The position numbers and the translations under genes were made by a program. A stretch of DNA of 64,000 nt, from contig NZ_CP071597.1 of NCBI RefSeq assembly GCF_017357405.1, positions 2,170,001 through 2,234,000 on the forward strand, written 5' to 3'. This DNA is from Halomontanus rarus. Its GTDB lineage: Archaea; Halobacteriota; Halobacteria; Halobacteriales; Natrialbaceae. The notes beneath the pieces are model-generated. The model was not told the origin of the DNA. It saw only the letters and a list, made by a program, of their open reading frames with translations, and ran no database searches. Shown in pieces: positions 44,044 to 51,656 of this stretch (its first letter is position 1; each line of letters begins with the position of its first letter).

Positions 44044-44958
44044 TCAGCCCCCGCCGTGGACGGCAGTTGTCTTCGGGGACGCGGAAGCGGTACCGGAACC
44101 GCCGGACTCCGTCTCGCCCGGAATCTCGGCGTCCGCCGTGAGGAGAACGCGTCGCTCCGTGTACTCGAGGCCGTTCTTCCGCTCTCGCTTTCGCCGGACC
44201 GCCAGCCGGTTCTTCGAGAGGTCCAGCAGCGCGTCGATCGTCCCCGAAACGAGTTTCTTCGCGTAGGCGTCGCTGGTGCCGGGTTCCTGCCGGCGGATCC
44301 AGTGTTTCAGATCGCTCGCTTTGACGTACTCGCGGACGGTCTTGCAGCCGTCTCGCCACGGATCGTCGCCGACGGTGGGGTCGGTTCTCGCGTTCCAGAG
44401 TTTCGCCGCGAGTCTCGAGGGGAGCGCGTTGGTCGTCGAACGCAACATGTCGTCGTCCATTTTGGCGAGTTGCTGGATGGGAAGGAGGTCGCCGTGAGCC
44501 AGCGCGACGTTGCCGCCGCGGCCCAAGGGATCTGCAGAATCGGGCAGCCGAAAGTAGGTCTCTCCGTCGTCCTTCTCGATCTTTTCGAGTTGCCCGCCGT
44601 CGACCTCGATCTCGCAGTGGTCGACGTTCGCTTCGAGGAGGTGCGCGCCCTTCTCGAGTTCCCGCGCTTGCAGTTCCTCGATGCGGGCTTTGTTCGCGCC
44701 CGACCGTCTGTGGGCGGCGTCGACGGCCGCTCCCGTTCGAGCGGTTTCGGCCTCGAGATCGGCGACACGGTCTCGGAGTTGCTCGACCTCCTCGCGGAGT
44801 TCCCCGTTTTCGGTCTCGAGGTCGTCGACGCGGTCGGTCGTCCGCGACAGTTCGTCCTCGAGCGTCTCGACGCGCTCGGCGAGACGCTCGTTCCGTTCGC
44901 GCAGGGCCTCGAGTCCCACGGCGAGTGACTCGAGGTCTCGATCGGACAGGTCACCCAT
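44044..44958 (-). CDS. coiled-coil protein with C-terminal basic domain, orphan operon
   Basis: The 304-residue protein starts MGDLSDRDLESLAVGLEALR. About residues 15-100 form a heptad coiled coil (RVDDLETENGELREEVEQL). A middle region (HLLEANVDHCEIEVDGGQLE) leads to a C-terminal part with basic helices (DLSKNRLAVRRKRERKNGLE) that could bind nucleic acid. Similar proteins seem to occur on haloarchaeal plasmids and proviruses, but this is recollection and not a search. It is the last of three overlapping genes; its start overlaps the previous stop by eight bases. Confidence 0.7.
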   Translation of the reverse strand: MGDLSDRDLESLAVGLEALRERNERLAERVETLEDELSRTTDRVDDLETENGELREEVEQLRDRVADLEAETARTGAAVDAAHRRSGANKARIEELQARELEKGAHLLEANVDHCEIEVDGGQLEKIEKDDGETYFRLPDSADPLGRGGNVALAHGDLLPIQQLAKMDDDMLRSTTNALPSRLAAKLWNARTDPTVGDDPWRDGCKTVREYVKASDLKHWIRRQEPGTSDAYAKKLVSGTIDALLDLSKNRLAVRRKRERKNGLEYTERRVLLTADAEIPGETESGGSGTASASPKTTAVHGGG

Positions 44959-45205
44959 CGTCCGACCCTCCCGCGAGATGTGTGCTATCGGGGTCGACGA
45001 ACTCACAGCGATCACCGAAGCAACCGACCTCGGTAACACGCTCGCGCTCGAGTTCGCGCCATCGCTCGCCGGACCACTCGAACGTCGCGCGGACCCAGTC
45101 GCTGTCGCGGGACTCGAAGATAACCGCCCGTGGAACGCCACCCTCGGGCGTCCACCGGACGTCGAAACGCTCGCGATCGGTGCTGTCGCGGCGAGGGCTA
45201 GTCAT
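44951..45205 (-). CDS. orphan 84-residue protein, middle gene of the overlapping trio
   Basis: The protein starts MTSPRRDSTDRERFDVRWTP and contains an aromatic central part (WVRATFEWSGERWRELERE) and two cysteines (VGCFGDRCEF). No family is recognised. Its start overlaps the upstream gene's stop by eight bases (ATGACTAG), and its own stop overlaps the next start by eight bases (ATGGGTGA), so all three are probably translated together. Confidence 0.65.
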   Translation of the reverse strand: MTSPRRDSTDRERFDVRWTPEGGVPRAVIFESRDSDWVRATFEWSGERWRELERERVTEVGCFGDRCEFVDPDSTHLAGGSDDG

Positions 45206-45590
45206 CGCGATCACCGTGCTCATCCGTACTGTTGGCGTGCTCACGCACGTACACATCCGGGTCTGGTCCGAGACAGGCCGTGACCGGCTCGTCGCGGTCG
45301 ACGATCATCGGGATGCCAGCGGGATCGTTCTCGAGATCGCCCGCTGCGAACTCGAACAATTCCCGCCGGACGCACTCGACTTCCGCCCGGATCTCGCGGC
45401 AGTGGCGCGTGGCGTCGCTGTCTCTATCGACGGTCTCGAGTAGCTTTCGAGCCTGCCGGTCGATCACGTGAAGGCGGTAGCGGGATAGCGCGTCGGTGCC
45501 GTCGTTCGGGAGGGCTCGAGTATCGGTTGGTTCGGTCGGTGCGTGTGATCGGTCGGGGCTTTCAAGACCCCGTGAATCGTCGGTATACAT
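45198..45590 (-). CDS. orphan 130-residue protein, first gene of the overlapping trio
   Basis: The protein starts MYTDDSRGLESPDRSHAPTE. The central helix (SRYRLHVIDRQARKLLETVD) and a Glu-rich second helix (RAEVECVRRELFEFAAG) precede an acidic tail (DPDVYVREHANSTDEHGDRDD). No family is recognised. It heads the trio and is divergent from the phiH1-type repressor gene; the 230 bases between hold a 14-bp palindrome. Confidence 0.6.
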   Translation of the reverse strand: MYTDDSRGLESPDRSHAPTEPTDTRALPNDGTDALSRYRLHVIDRQARKLLETVDRDSDATRHCREIRAEVECVRRELFEFAAGDLENDPAGIPMIVDRDEPVTACLGPDPDVYVREHANSTDEHGDRDD

Positions 45591-45728
45591 GCTTCCGTAC
45601 AGGGTTACGGGAGCTTCTCGCGGCACCGGTGGGCCAAACACCGGGCCGCCAGTTTCAGGACTCAAGAGAGTCAGGACTGTGTCTTGCTTCCGTACTGAGT
45701 GTGTTATCCGCTTGTGACTTAAATCTTA

Positions 45729-45742
45729 ACTACGTACGTAGT
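45729..45742. promoter_or_regulatory. 14-bp perfect palindrome between the repressor gene and the orphan trio
   Basis: ACTACGTACGTAGT is identical to its reverse complement. It lies about 80 bases before the repressor ATG and 140 before the trio start, directly after an AT-rich TTAAATCTTAA. A dimeric winged-helix repressor made by the adjacent gene could bind here. The assignment is positional inference. Confidence 0.45.
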
Positions 45743-45823
45743 CCAATAGAAACAACGTATGGCGTTTTCCCACCATCGGATACTACTGATTTTTCCATCT
45801 CGGTCGCAGGGTATCCTGCAGCA

Positions 45824-46084
45824 ATGGTCGAGCGGGTTCCGTGGATGACACCAGCGGATTACGAGATCATGATCTTCTTCGACGAGTACGATATCCAGGT
45901 CTCTCCGAAGGTGTTGGCGGCAAACATCGACTACGACCGTCAGTACGTGAGTAAACGGTGCGGTGAACTAACGGATGTCGGACTACTGAAAACGGATGGA
46001 AATGGACTATATCAGCTCACAGAGACGGGGTACGCCTATCTTGCAGGCGAACTCAAGGCGAGCGAACTGAATCGAGAGGAATGA
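45824..46084 (+). CDS. phiH1-repressor-like winged-helix protein
   Basis: This 86-residue DNA-binding protein starts MVERVPWMTPADYEIMIFFD. The family pattern is clear: the DIQVSPKVLAANIDYDRQYV helix-turn-helix, RCGELTDVGLL, and the wing GLYQLTETGYAYLAGEL. Proteins of this group resemble the repressor of halovirus phiH1 and occur in many copies in haloarchaea. It lies opposite the orphan trio with a palindrome between. A broken relative is present at 48480-48617. Confidence 0.8.
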   Translation: MVERVPWMTPADYEIMIFFDEYDIQVSPKVLAANIDYDRQYVSKRCGELTDVGLLKTDGNGLYQLTETGYAYLAGELKASELNREE

Positions 46085-46427
46085 CTCGGTCGTCGGAATT
46101 GGTTCCCCAGTGCTGGCCACCAGTGAATGAAAATACGGTTTCTGTATTCAGAGTTATCCGTAAAATTCGCTCTTGATATAGGCCGAATAATGAGTAAGTC
46201 GTGCGTGTTTCAGTCAGTAGCCAGCGATCGTACTCAATGGGGCTACACATGCGTTACTCCTTTCTAATCCAGTCGTCAAGAGAGATTTGAATTCTTCTAT
46301 TGAACCGGAGTGAAAGTGGAAGGTGCTTATTTATTTGTGTGTATTTACTGAATAAGAAGTGAAATAATGCCCATGGACATTCCAATACCAAATTTTCAAC
46401 GGTAGTTATTAGTGAAGTGAGCGGAAA
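46085..46427. other. AT-rich gene-free stretch
   Basis: No gene is seen. The base composition is markedly AT-rich (for example CTTATTTATTTGTGTG near 46325), unlike the flanks. It probably holds the promoter of the lipoprotein gene downstream (TTATTAG about 20-30 bases before its ATG). Confidence 0.4.
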
Positions 46428-47303
46428 ATGACTTGTATGGAGCGCCCTCTCACAGACGTGCCTTGGTCCACGGTAGTTGCCGTTGCACTGCTGGTTAATC
46501 TCGCAGGCTGTGCCGGATTCATTCCGGGCTTCGAGAATAATGACGCAGATCGTGAACGATACACGGTTGAAGACGATCTAGACCCCTCAGAAGAGAATGA
46601 GACTGAAACCCAACCCGACTACCTCGTGCCGGGTCTGACCACCGATGGCGTCGAAAATCGGACGCTACTTCTCGACCAGCACTTCACACTCCTCGAGCAG
46701 GAGGGAGAAAACGAAACGTACACCATCGAGACGTGGTATAACGAAACCGTCAACGGAACGTTGCAGAAGGCCACCTTAAGACGAGATATCGTCCAGCACC
46801 CCGACCGTTGGTACCGCTCACAGACCGTACTCTCCGACGGCAACACCACGACTGAGACCACGGAACAGTGGGTCGAAGAAGGACACATGCTGACGCGCAG
46901 CGACGAGGCCAACGAACCGGTGACGTACGGCGTTCGAGATATGAGGCCTCAACCGGAGCATCCACCGGAACTCACGGATCAACTTGCAGGGCTGTTAGAA
47001 ACGGTGAGAGCTGGCCAAGACAACATAACTGTCGAAGAACGCGTCAGAAACGATACGACGCTGTACATCGTTACTCGGACAGTAGAGAGCCACTCCCGCG
47101 CTACTGAAGAGACTCACACGATCCACATCAGAAAAGATGGATTCATCACAGACTATTCGGTGACTTCGGTCTTCGAAGAGGAATCTGGAAAGACGACAAT
47201 CTACGAGACAGACCGCATCTTCAGAGTCACTCCCAACGAGACGCTTGAACGCCCCGACTGGTACGAGCAGGCTCGTGAAGCAACGTCTGATACAGACGAG
47301 TGA
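46428..47303 (+). CDS. DUF7537-like lipoprotein, unknown function
   Basis: The 291-residue protein has a hydrophobic N-terminus ending in the lipobox VNLAGCAGF near residue 27, so it is probably a lipid-anchored surface protein. The mature part is Thr/Glu/Asn-rich with many N-x-T/S sequons (NETYT, NETVNGT, NTTTET) and beta-rich segments. Its composition is less GC-biased than the rest of the window, which suggests foreign origin. Assignment to the haloarchaeal DUF7537 group is by general resemblance. Confidence 0.7.
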   Translation: MTCMERPLTDVPWSTVVAVALLVNLAGCAGFIPGFENNDADRERYTVEDDLDPSEENETETQPDYLVPGLTTDGVENRTLLLDQHFTLLEQEGENETYTIETWYNETVNGTLQKATLRRDIVQHPDRWYRSQTVLSDGNTTTETTEQWVEEGHMLTRSDEANEPVTYGVRDMRPQPEHPPELTDQLAGLLETVRAGQDNITVEERVRNDTTLYIVTRTVESHSRATEETHTIHIRKDGFITDYSVTSVFEEESGKTTIYETDRIFRVTPNETLERPDWYEQAREATSDTDE

Positions 47304-47472
47304 ACACCGAGACATTCGCAGACGCACATAACAAATCGTATCTCTTCTTTGCAGCCGATTGTGGTCTGATTCTCGGACGTAGTACAGGCGAGTGATGAAA
47401 CAGCCTCGCCAGCGTTTGACCCAGAAGCCGATAAAAATGGCGTGTCATGCCGAAAAATGGCCGACGGCGAGT

Positions 47473-48210
47473 CTATTCGACGATGAACCCGCTTGCCAGA
47501 TCCAGAACCTCCGAGCGAGTGCGGGGCTGATCGAACGCCGCCGGGAATCCGATTTCGCCGTTCAGTTCCCGGAGGAACGACGCGTGTCGCGCTTCGACGC
47601 TGTGGATACTGAGCGCGGGCGCGACGATATCCGGATTCTCGATCGCCGTCGCAGCACCGGCATACGCCGAGACGCCGACGTCCTCGAGCAATGCACCAGT
47701 GGCGACGAACTCGGCAGGGTTCTCGACGGCCGTGCCGAAGTCGAATTGTGGACTCGCGACCGGTTCTCCGCCCAGCGTTTCCACCGTCGCACCGAGTACT
47801 TCCGCGTGAATGACTTCGTGGTTTCGAATGACACGAAGGCGATTAGCGATCTGGTCTTGAATCGGTCCCCATCCCTCGAAGTGCTGTCGAAACGCGTCGT
47901 CGCCGATATTTTCGATTCCCTGCTGGTAGAACGTCGCCTCGAGGAACTCGAGAGTCCGAGCGAAGTTGAGAAGGTCGACGTCGCTCTCGAACTCGTCGGG
48001 TACCGCCTGGGGCGGTTGAGGGGTCTCGCTCTCGTCTTTTTCGTGGTCCTCGTCGTCCTTCTCGTGGTCCTCGTCGGCCGAGGCGAACGGTGCACCGCCG
48101 ACCGTGGCCGCACCCAATACGGCCGACGCCGAGAGAATTCGTCGCCGTGACGTGGTTCGTTCAGTAGTCGATTCTGGGATCGCGTTTCTGTCATTATTCC
48201 CGATTGTCAT
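47473..48210 (-). CDS. Tat-exported ferritin-like protein
   Basis: The 245-residue protein has a Tat signal (TSRRRILSASAVLGAATVGG) at about 20-45, then an acidic tract with a DEDHEKD repeat, and a helical domain starting SDVDLLNFARTLEFLEATFY. Likely ligands are Glu in TLEFLEATFY, ExxH in RNHEVIHAEVL and HSVEARHASF. This matches the ferritin-like domain found in exported haloarchaeal and bacterial proteins; catalysis is unproven. ATG 48210 puts the twin-arginine motif at the usual place. Confidence 0.8.
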   Translation of the reverse strand: MTIGNNDRNAIPESTTERTTSRRRILSASAVLGAATVGGAPFASADEDHEKDDEDHEKDESETPQPPQAVPDEFESDVDLLNFARTLEFLEATFYQQGIENIGDDAFRQHFEGWGPIQDQIANRLRVIRNHEVIHAEVLGATVETLGGEPVASPQFDFGTAVENPAEFVATGALLEDVGVSAYAGAATAIENPDIVAPALSIHSVEARHASFLRELNGEIGFPAAFDQPRTRSEVLDLASGFIVE

Positions 48211-48479
48211 GTTTGAATCCCCGCTGTAAGCTATAGATGGCGAAGCAGCGGTCCGGGCCGCTCCCGTGAACTCCGAGAGAGACGGACCACCATCAGACAT
48301 ATATAACCCAATTCAGACATGTTCCGAATATCACATCCTCAAAAGTATAAAAAATGTCAAAAAAGGCTCGTTTCGACGTTCAGTGTAACCGACGTATAGA
48401 CTGGTTGTAGCCCGTACTCTTTCGCGTACCAATCGGACCACACAGAGGTGGAGTCGGGACAATTTTCGCACGTGTACTA
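48211..48479. other. AT-rich gene-free stretch with TATA-like motifs
   Basis: No intact gene is seen. TATAAAAAAT near 48345 and TTATAT near 48303 could be promoter elements. The stretch precedes the broken repressor copy. Confidence 0.35.
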
Positions 48480-48617
48480 CGCGAAGTCCCGTCCGACTGT
48501 ACACTCCACGGCCTTCTCGAGAAGGTCGACGAAGCGGGATACTACCAGATCAGTGAGAAAGGGCGTGCATATCTCGCATGCGAACTCGAGGCGAGCGAGC
48601 TGAATCGAGAGGACTGA
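48480..48617 (+). pseudogene. 3' remnant of a phiH1-repressor-like gene
   Basis: Translating to the TGA at 48615 gives LHGLLEKVDEAGYYQISEKG followed by RAYLACELEASELNRED. This aligns with VGLLKTDGNGLYQLTETG, then YAYLAGELKASELNREE of the intact gene at 45824. The helix-turn-helix part upstream does not continue in frame, so the copy is truncated or frameshifted. Confidence 0.7.
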
Positions 48618-48827
48618 CACGGTCGACGGAACCGGCCTCTTCAGTGATCACGATACCAGTAGAGAGGGGACGGGTTCTTCGTCCAGACTCGTCAGTGAAG
48701 TTCGCTCGGAGGGGAGAGAATTCACACAGTGGACGAGACAGAGGTGACCGTGAGGACAGCGACGGACGGTCCGGGAGCAGGTTCCAGGCCGTGTCCGCAC
48801 GAAACGAGATTTCGACGGGATACGTGT

Positions 48828-49091
48828 TTAGCTCTCCTCTGTCGTAAACGCGTATTCGAACTCCAGTTCCCCGCCGGTCTTTACGTTCACGCCGCCAAAC
48901 CTCTTCGAAAGTTCGTCTTGCGCTTTTGATGTCGGTTCGACAGTAAGCGAGACGCTATTTTTGTTGGCATTGTAGTTGACGTTCCCGACGACAACGTCGA
49001 AATCAAATAGATCCGAGGTCTCCTCTCGAAGAACGCTTCTCACCTCTCTGATTTCCGATCCGACTTTCTGCAGATCGTCATTTAAGTCCAT
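48828..49091 (-). CDS. 87-residue protein of unknown function, AT-rich
   Basis: The protein starts MDLNDDLQKVGSEIREVRSV and has a short helix followed by beta-rich segments (FDFDVVVGNVNYNANKNS, GELEFEYAFTTEES). Codon use is less GC-rich than the neighbours. No family is recognised, though the shape suggests a small two-layer domain. The ATG at 49091 is the best start, since upstream codons are Arg/Ser-rich and not typical. It closes the accessory region. Confidence 0.55.
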   Translation of the reverse strand: MDLNDDLQKVGSEIREVRSVLREETSDLFDFDVVVGNVNYNANKNSVSLTVEPTSKAQDELSKRFGGVNVKTGGELEFEYAFTTEES

Positions 49092-49610
49092 TATCGATGA
49101 GTAGGATCTGTACGGTAATGAAGCGCTCGCCGAGTAGGGAGCCCCCGTTCGACGAGCGACCCGGAAGAGGGTGCAGTACACAGTGTGATATGGGTGGTGA
49201 TCGGAACTGCCAGGGTGCCTTCCTCTCCCACTCGAGAGTGGGAGACTGACACGGATATACTTGTCGTATAGTTTACATTGGAGATAGCGGATGCCAATGT
49301 CGGGTACGAAGCCTCCCGGCTATGTCGTCGAGGGCGGAGACTGGATCGGCTTCGACGCTCGGTGCTGGTCCGGCTGGTACCGGTCGAGGACGGTGCGAGA
49401 TAGTCGGCTACCGACGCGAGACCGGTAGCCTCGGTCCCCTGGAGCACCTGGCGTCGAGACGCCAGAGACGGACCGAGTAGTGGCGGCGGCAGGTTCCGTG
49501 GTCGTACGATCAGACAGACCGATCAAATACTGGCATATTTCCAATGATTCCCACGAGGTGGGAACGAGAACACGTATAGATGGTCTGTCACTGCCTACGT
49601 TCACCTGTCT
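49092..49610. other. gene-free stretch with a strong hairpin
   Basis: TCTCCCACTC (49224-49233) and GAGTGGGAGA (49236-49245) form a ten-base-pair stem with a two-base gap, close to a cruciform. A 45-codon open frame at 49291-49428 has no support. Otherwise no feature is recognised. Confidence 0.45.
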
Positions 49611-50234
49611 ATGAGCCACGATTCGACGCAGCTCCCCGCCATGAACCGACGCACGTTCCTCGCCGGCGCAGGAACGAGCGCAGTCGCGCTGACGGTCGGA
49701 ACCCCAGCCGTCGGCGCCCAGAGCGATCCGTTCGACGGCTGGCTCGAGGACGCCCCCAACTACGACGGGGTCGTCGACTACACGGGCGAAGACGAGGTTC
49801 GCGTCACCGTGGGTGCCAACGACGGCTTCACGTTCGAACCGGCAGCGATTCGCGTCGATCCCGGGACGACGGTCGTCTGGGAGTGGTCCGGTGAGGGCGG
49901 CAGTCACGACGTCGTCGATCAGGACGGCGCGTTCGAAAGCGAGTACGTCGGCGAGGCGGGCCACGAGTTCGAACAGACCTTCGACGAAGAGGGCGTATCG
50001 ATCTACGGCTGTACCCCACACATTCCGATGGGGATGAAGGGAGCTATCGTCGTCGGCGACGCTGCGGGCGAGGCCCCCGCAGCGGACGCGCCGGCGCAGT
50101 CCGCCGGTGGCCTCCAGTCGCTCCCGTTGCTCCCCGGTACCGCCGCCGCCCTCGGGATCATCGCGACCGTGACAGTCGCCATCTCGCGATGGACCGGAGC
50201 CAGCCAGAACGACGCTCGAATTCAGCACCGGTAA
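49611..50234 (+). CDS. halocyanin-like blue copper protein
   Basis: This 207-residue exported cupredoxin has a Tat-type signal (MNRRTFLAGAGTSAVAL) after a ten-residue lead. The cupredoxin domain has the copper ligands His in GGSHDVV, and Cys, His and Met in YGCTPHIPMGMKG. A C-terminal hydrophobic helix (LLPGTAAALGIIATVTVAI) would anchor it to the membrane. Halocyanins carry electrons at the cell surface. ATG 49611 or the in-frame ATG at 49641 are both possible; the second suits the Tat signal. Confidence 0.9.
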   Translation: MSHDSTQLPAMNRRTFLAGAGTSAVALTVGTPAVGAQSDPFDGWLEDAPNYDGVVDYTGEDEVRVTVGANDGFTFEPAAIRVDPGTTVVWEWSGEGGSHDVVDQDGAFESEYVGEAGHEFEQTFDEEGVSIYGCTPHIPMGMKGAIVVGDAAGEAPAADAPAQSAGGLQSLPLLPGTAAALGIIATVTVAISRWTGASQNDARIQHR

Positions 50235-50413
50235 CGGAGACACAAGCGATCGGCCACAGCGATGGACAGTCTCGGGAGCTCGGAAACGAAACCGGACGCG
50301 AAACAGAGAGCGAGTCGGTCGATCACAGCGATACCGAAAAGCGAGTCGATCGATCACAGCGGTGTGACAATTCGTGTAAGAAGCTATTAGTGTGGAATCA
50401 CCCTACTACGAGT

Positions 50414-50872
50414 ATGGACCGCCCACTCGTCGTAACCGATCCGAGCGATCGATCACCGGAATTGATTCGCGAAGCAGGAGAACTCGCAGCAGACGCAGGC
50501 GTCCCGCTCCGCGTACTGACGGTCGTCAGTCGGGACGAGTTCGAAGCGGACTCGGAAGTACTGGGCAAGATCGCAGAGACCGAGCGAACGGGCTACAGCC
50601 TGTCGGCAAGCGAGTACGCCGAGGAAGTCGCCCAGACCGCAGTTTCCGACCTCCTCTCGGAGTTCGATCTCGAAACCGAAACGATCGGACGGGCCGTCGA
50701 AGGCGACAGGGAACGAGCGGACGCGATCCTCGAGGTCGCAGCGGAACACGACTGTGACTACATCTTCCTGGTCGGCCGCCGACGAAGTCCGACCGGTAAA
50801 GTTCTCTTCGGCGATACCGCCCAGAAGGTCATCCTCAACTTCGACGACTACGTCGTGACGCTGACCGAGTGA
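50414..50872 (+). CDS. universal stress protein A family protein
   Basis: This 152-residue UspA-fold protein starts MDRPLVVTDPSDRSPELIRE and ends with the ATP-binding loop GRRRSPTGKVLFGDTAQKVI, in the G-2x-G-9x-G style of ATP-binding members (with a Thr). It could bind ATP and respond to stress. ATG 50414 is supported by a TATA-like CTATTAG 25 bases upstream. Upstream in-frame codons are not coding-like. Confidence 0.9.
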   Translation: MDRPLVVTDPSDRSPELIREAGELAADAGVPLRVLTVVSRDEFEADSEVLGKIAETERTGYSLSASEYAEEVAQTAVSDLLSEFDLETETIGRAVEGDRERADAILEVAAEHDCDYIFLVGRRRSPTGKVLFGDTAQKVILNFDDYVVTLTE

Positions 50873-50911
50873 CCGCGGGGTCACGACCAGCGAGTCTCCC
50901 GGTTCGCTCTT

Positions 50912-50946
50912 TCGAGTCTCGAGTCTCGAATCTCGAATCTCGAATC
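50912..50946. repeat. 7-bp tandem repeat, five units
   Basis: TCGAGTC twice then TCGAATC three times, just downstream of the UspA gene. It is probably a slippage product. Confidence 0.7.
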
Positions 50947-51131
50947 CCGACAGAGCGGTTCGAACGTCGGACCAACCGACGGAAAGACGCTCGAGACGGC
51001 CCTCGGACAGCGGCCCGTTCCTCGAAGGAGCCTCTTCCCGACCGGCGTGATCGGTCGGACGAAGCCCTGTAAGTGCAGGGTGAGGTTTCCTTACGATGTC
51101 TCCCGACGTCCTTGGTACGAGACTCCACATC

Positions 51132-51275
51132 ATGGAAAAGTGTCCAGTCTGTGGCGAGGAACTCTACGAAAACCGAGACGAAAAAATCGTCACCCTATAT
51201 CAGGGAACGAATTACCACTTCTGTTCGACGGATCATCGAGACGAGTTCGAAGACCAACCCGGGGAATACGTCTGA
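51132..51275 (+). CDS. 47-residue YHS/TRASH-like metal-binding protein
   Basis: The peptide starts MEKCPVCGEELYENRDEKIV and ends with YHFCSTDHRDEFEDQPGEYV. CPVC and HFCSTDH give a two-knuckle metal site like YHS or TRASH domains, which bind heavy metals or zinc. Such short proteins are often missed in annotation. The ATG follows a non-coding leader, and the stop is at 51273. Confidence 0.7.
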   Translation: MEKCPVCGEELYENRDEKIVTLYQGTNYHFCSTDHRDEFEDQPGEYV

Positions 51276-51656
51276 TCGACTAGAGGGAATCCGTCCCATC
51301 GGTCGGGATCGACAGCAACCGATCGTCCGATGCCGTAGCACTCGTTTCAGACCGCGAGATGGGAGTGGCGATGTTAATATCGATATCCATACCGATACCG
51401 ATATTAATCGCTCGCCGAGCGTTTCGATGGCACTCGAAACCGTTTCGGTTCGAGCGTCGGCCGCGTTCGTTTATTCGATCCGGAGAAGATTGATAGTCTC
51501 CCCGAGCGTGGACGACTACGTCGGCAGTCGCGTCCAACGGCATCACAGTTGGGGAACGGAACCGATCGACACCGTTCTGCCCTGCCGACGCGTACACCCG
51601 TTTCGGCTTTCTACTGCGTGTCGAAGCGATAAACAGGTCCCGACGTAGTCCGTGAT
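51276..51656. other. intergenic stretch with AT-rich inverted repeat and promoter
   Basis: TTAATATCG at 51374-51382 and CGATATTAA at 51399-51407 are exact inverted arms around a GATATC/CGATAC hexamer series. A TATA box, GATAAA at 51628-51633, lies 26 bases before the downstream ATG at 51657, marking a leaderless promoter. No gene is recognised. Confidence 0.5.

Noticed and set aside
49291-49428. 45-codon open frame starting MPMSGTKPPGYVVEGG
   Set aside because: No promoter at a suitable distance, no family resemblance, and Arg-rich end; it could be a remnant but support is too weak.
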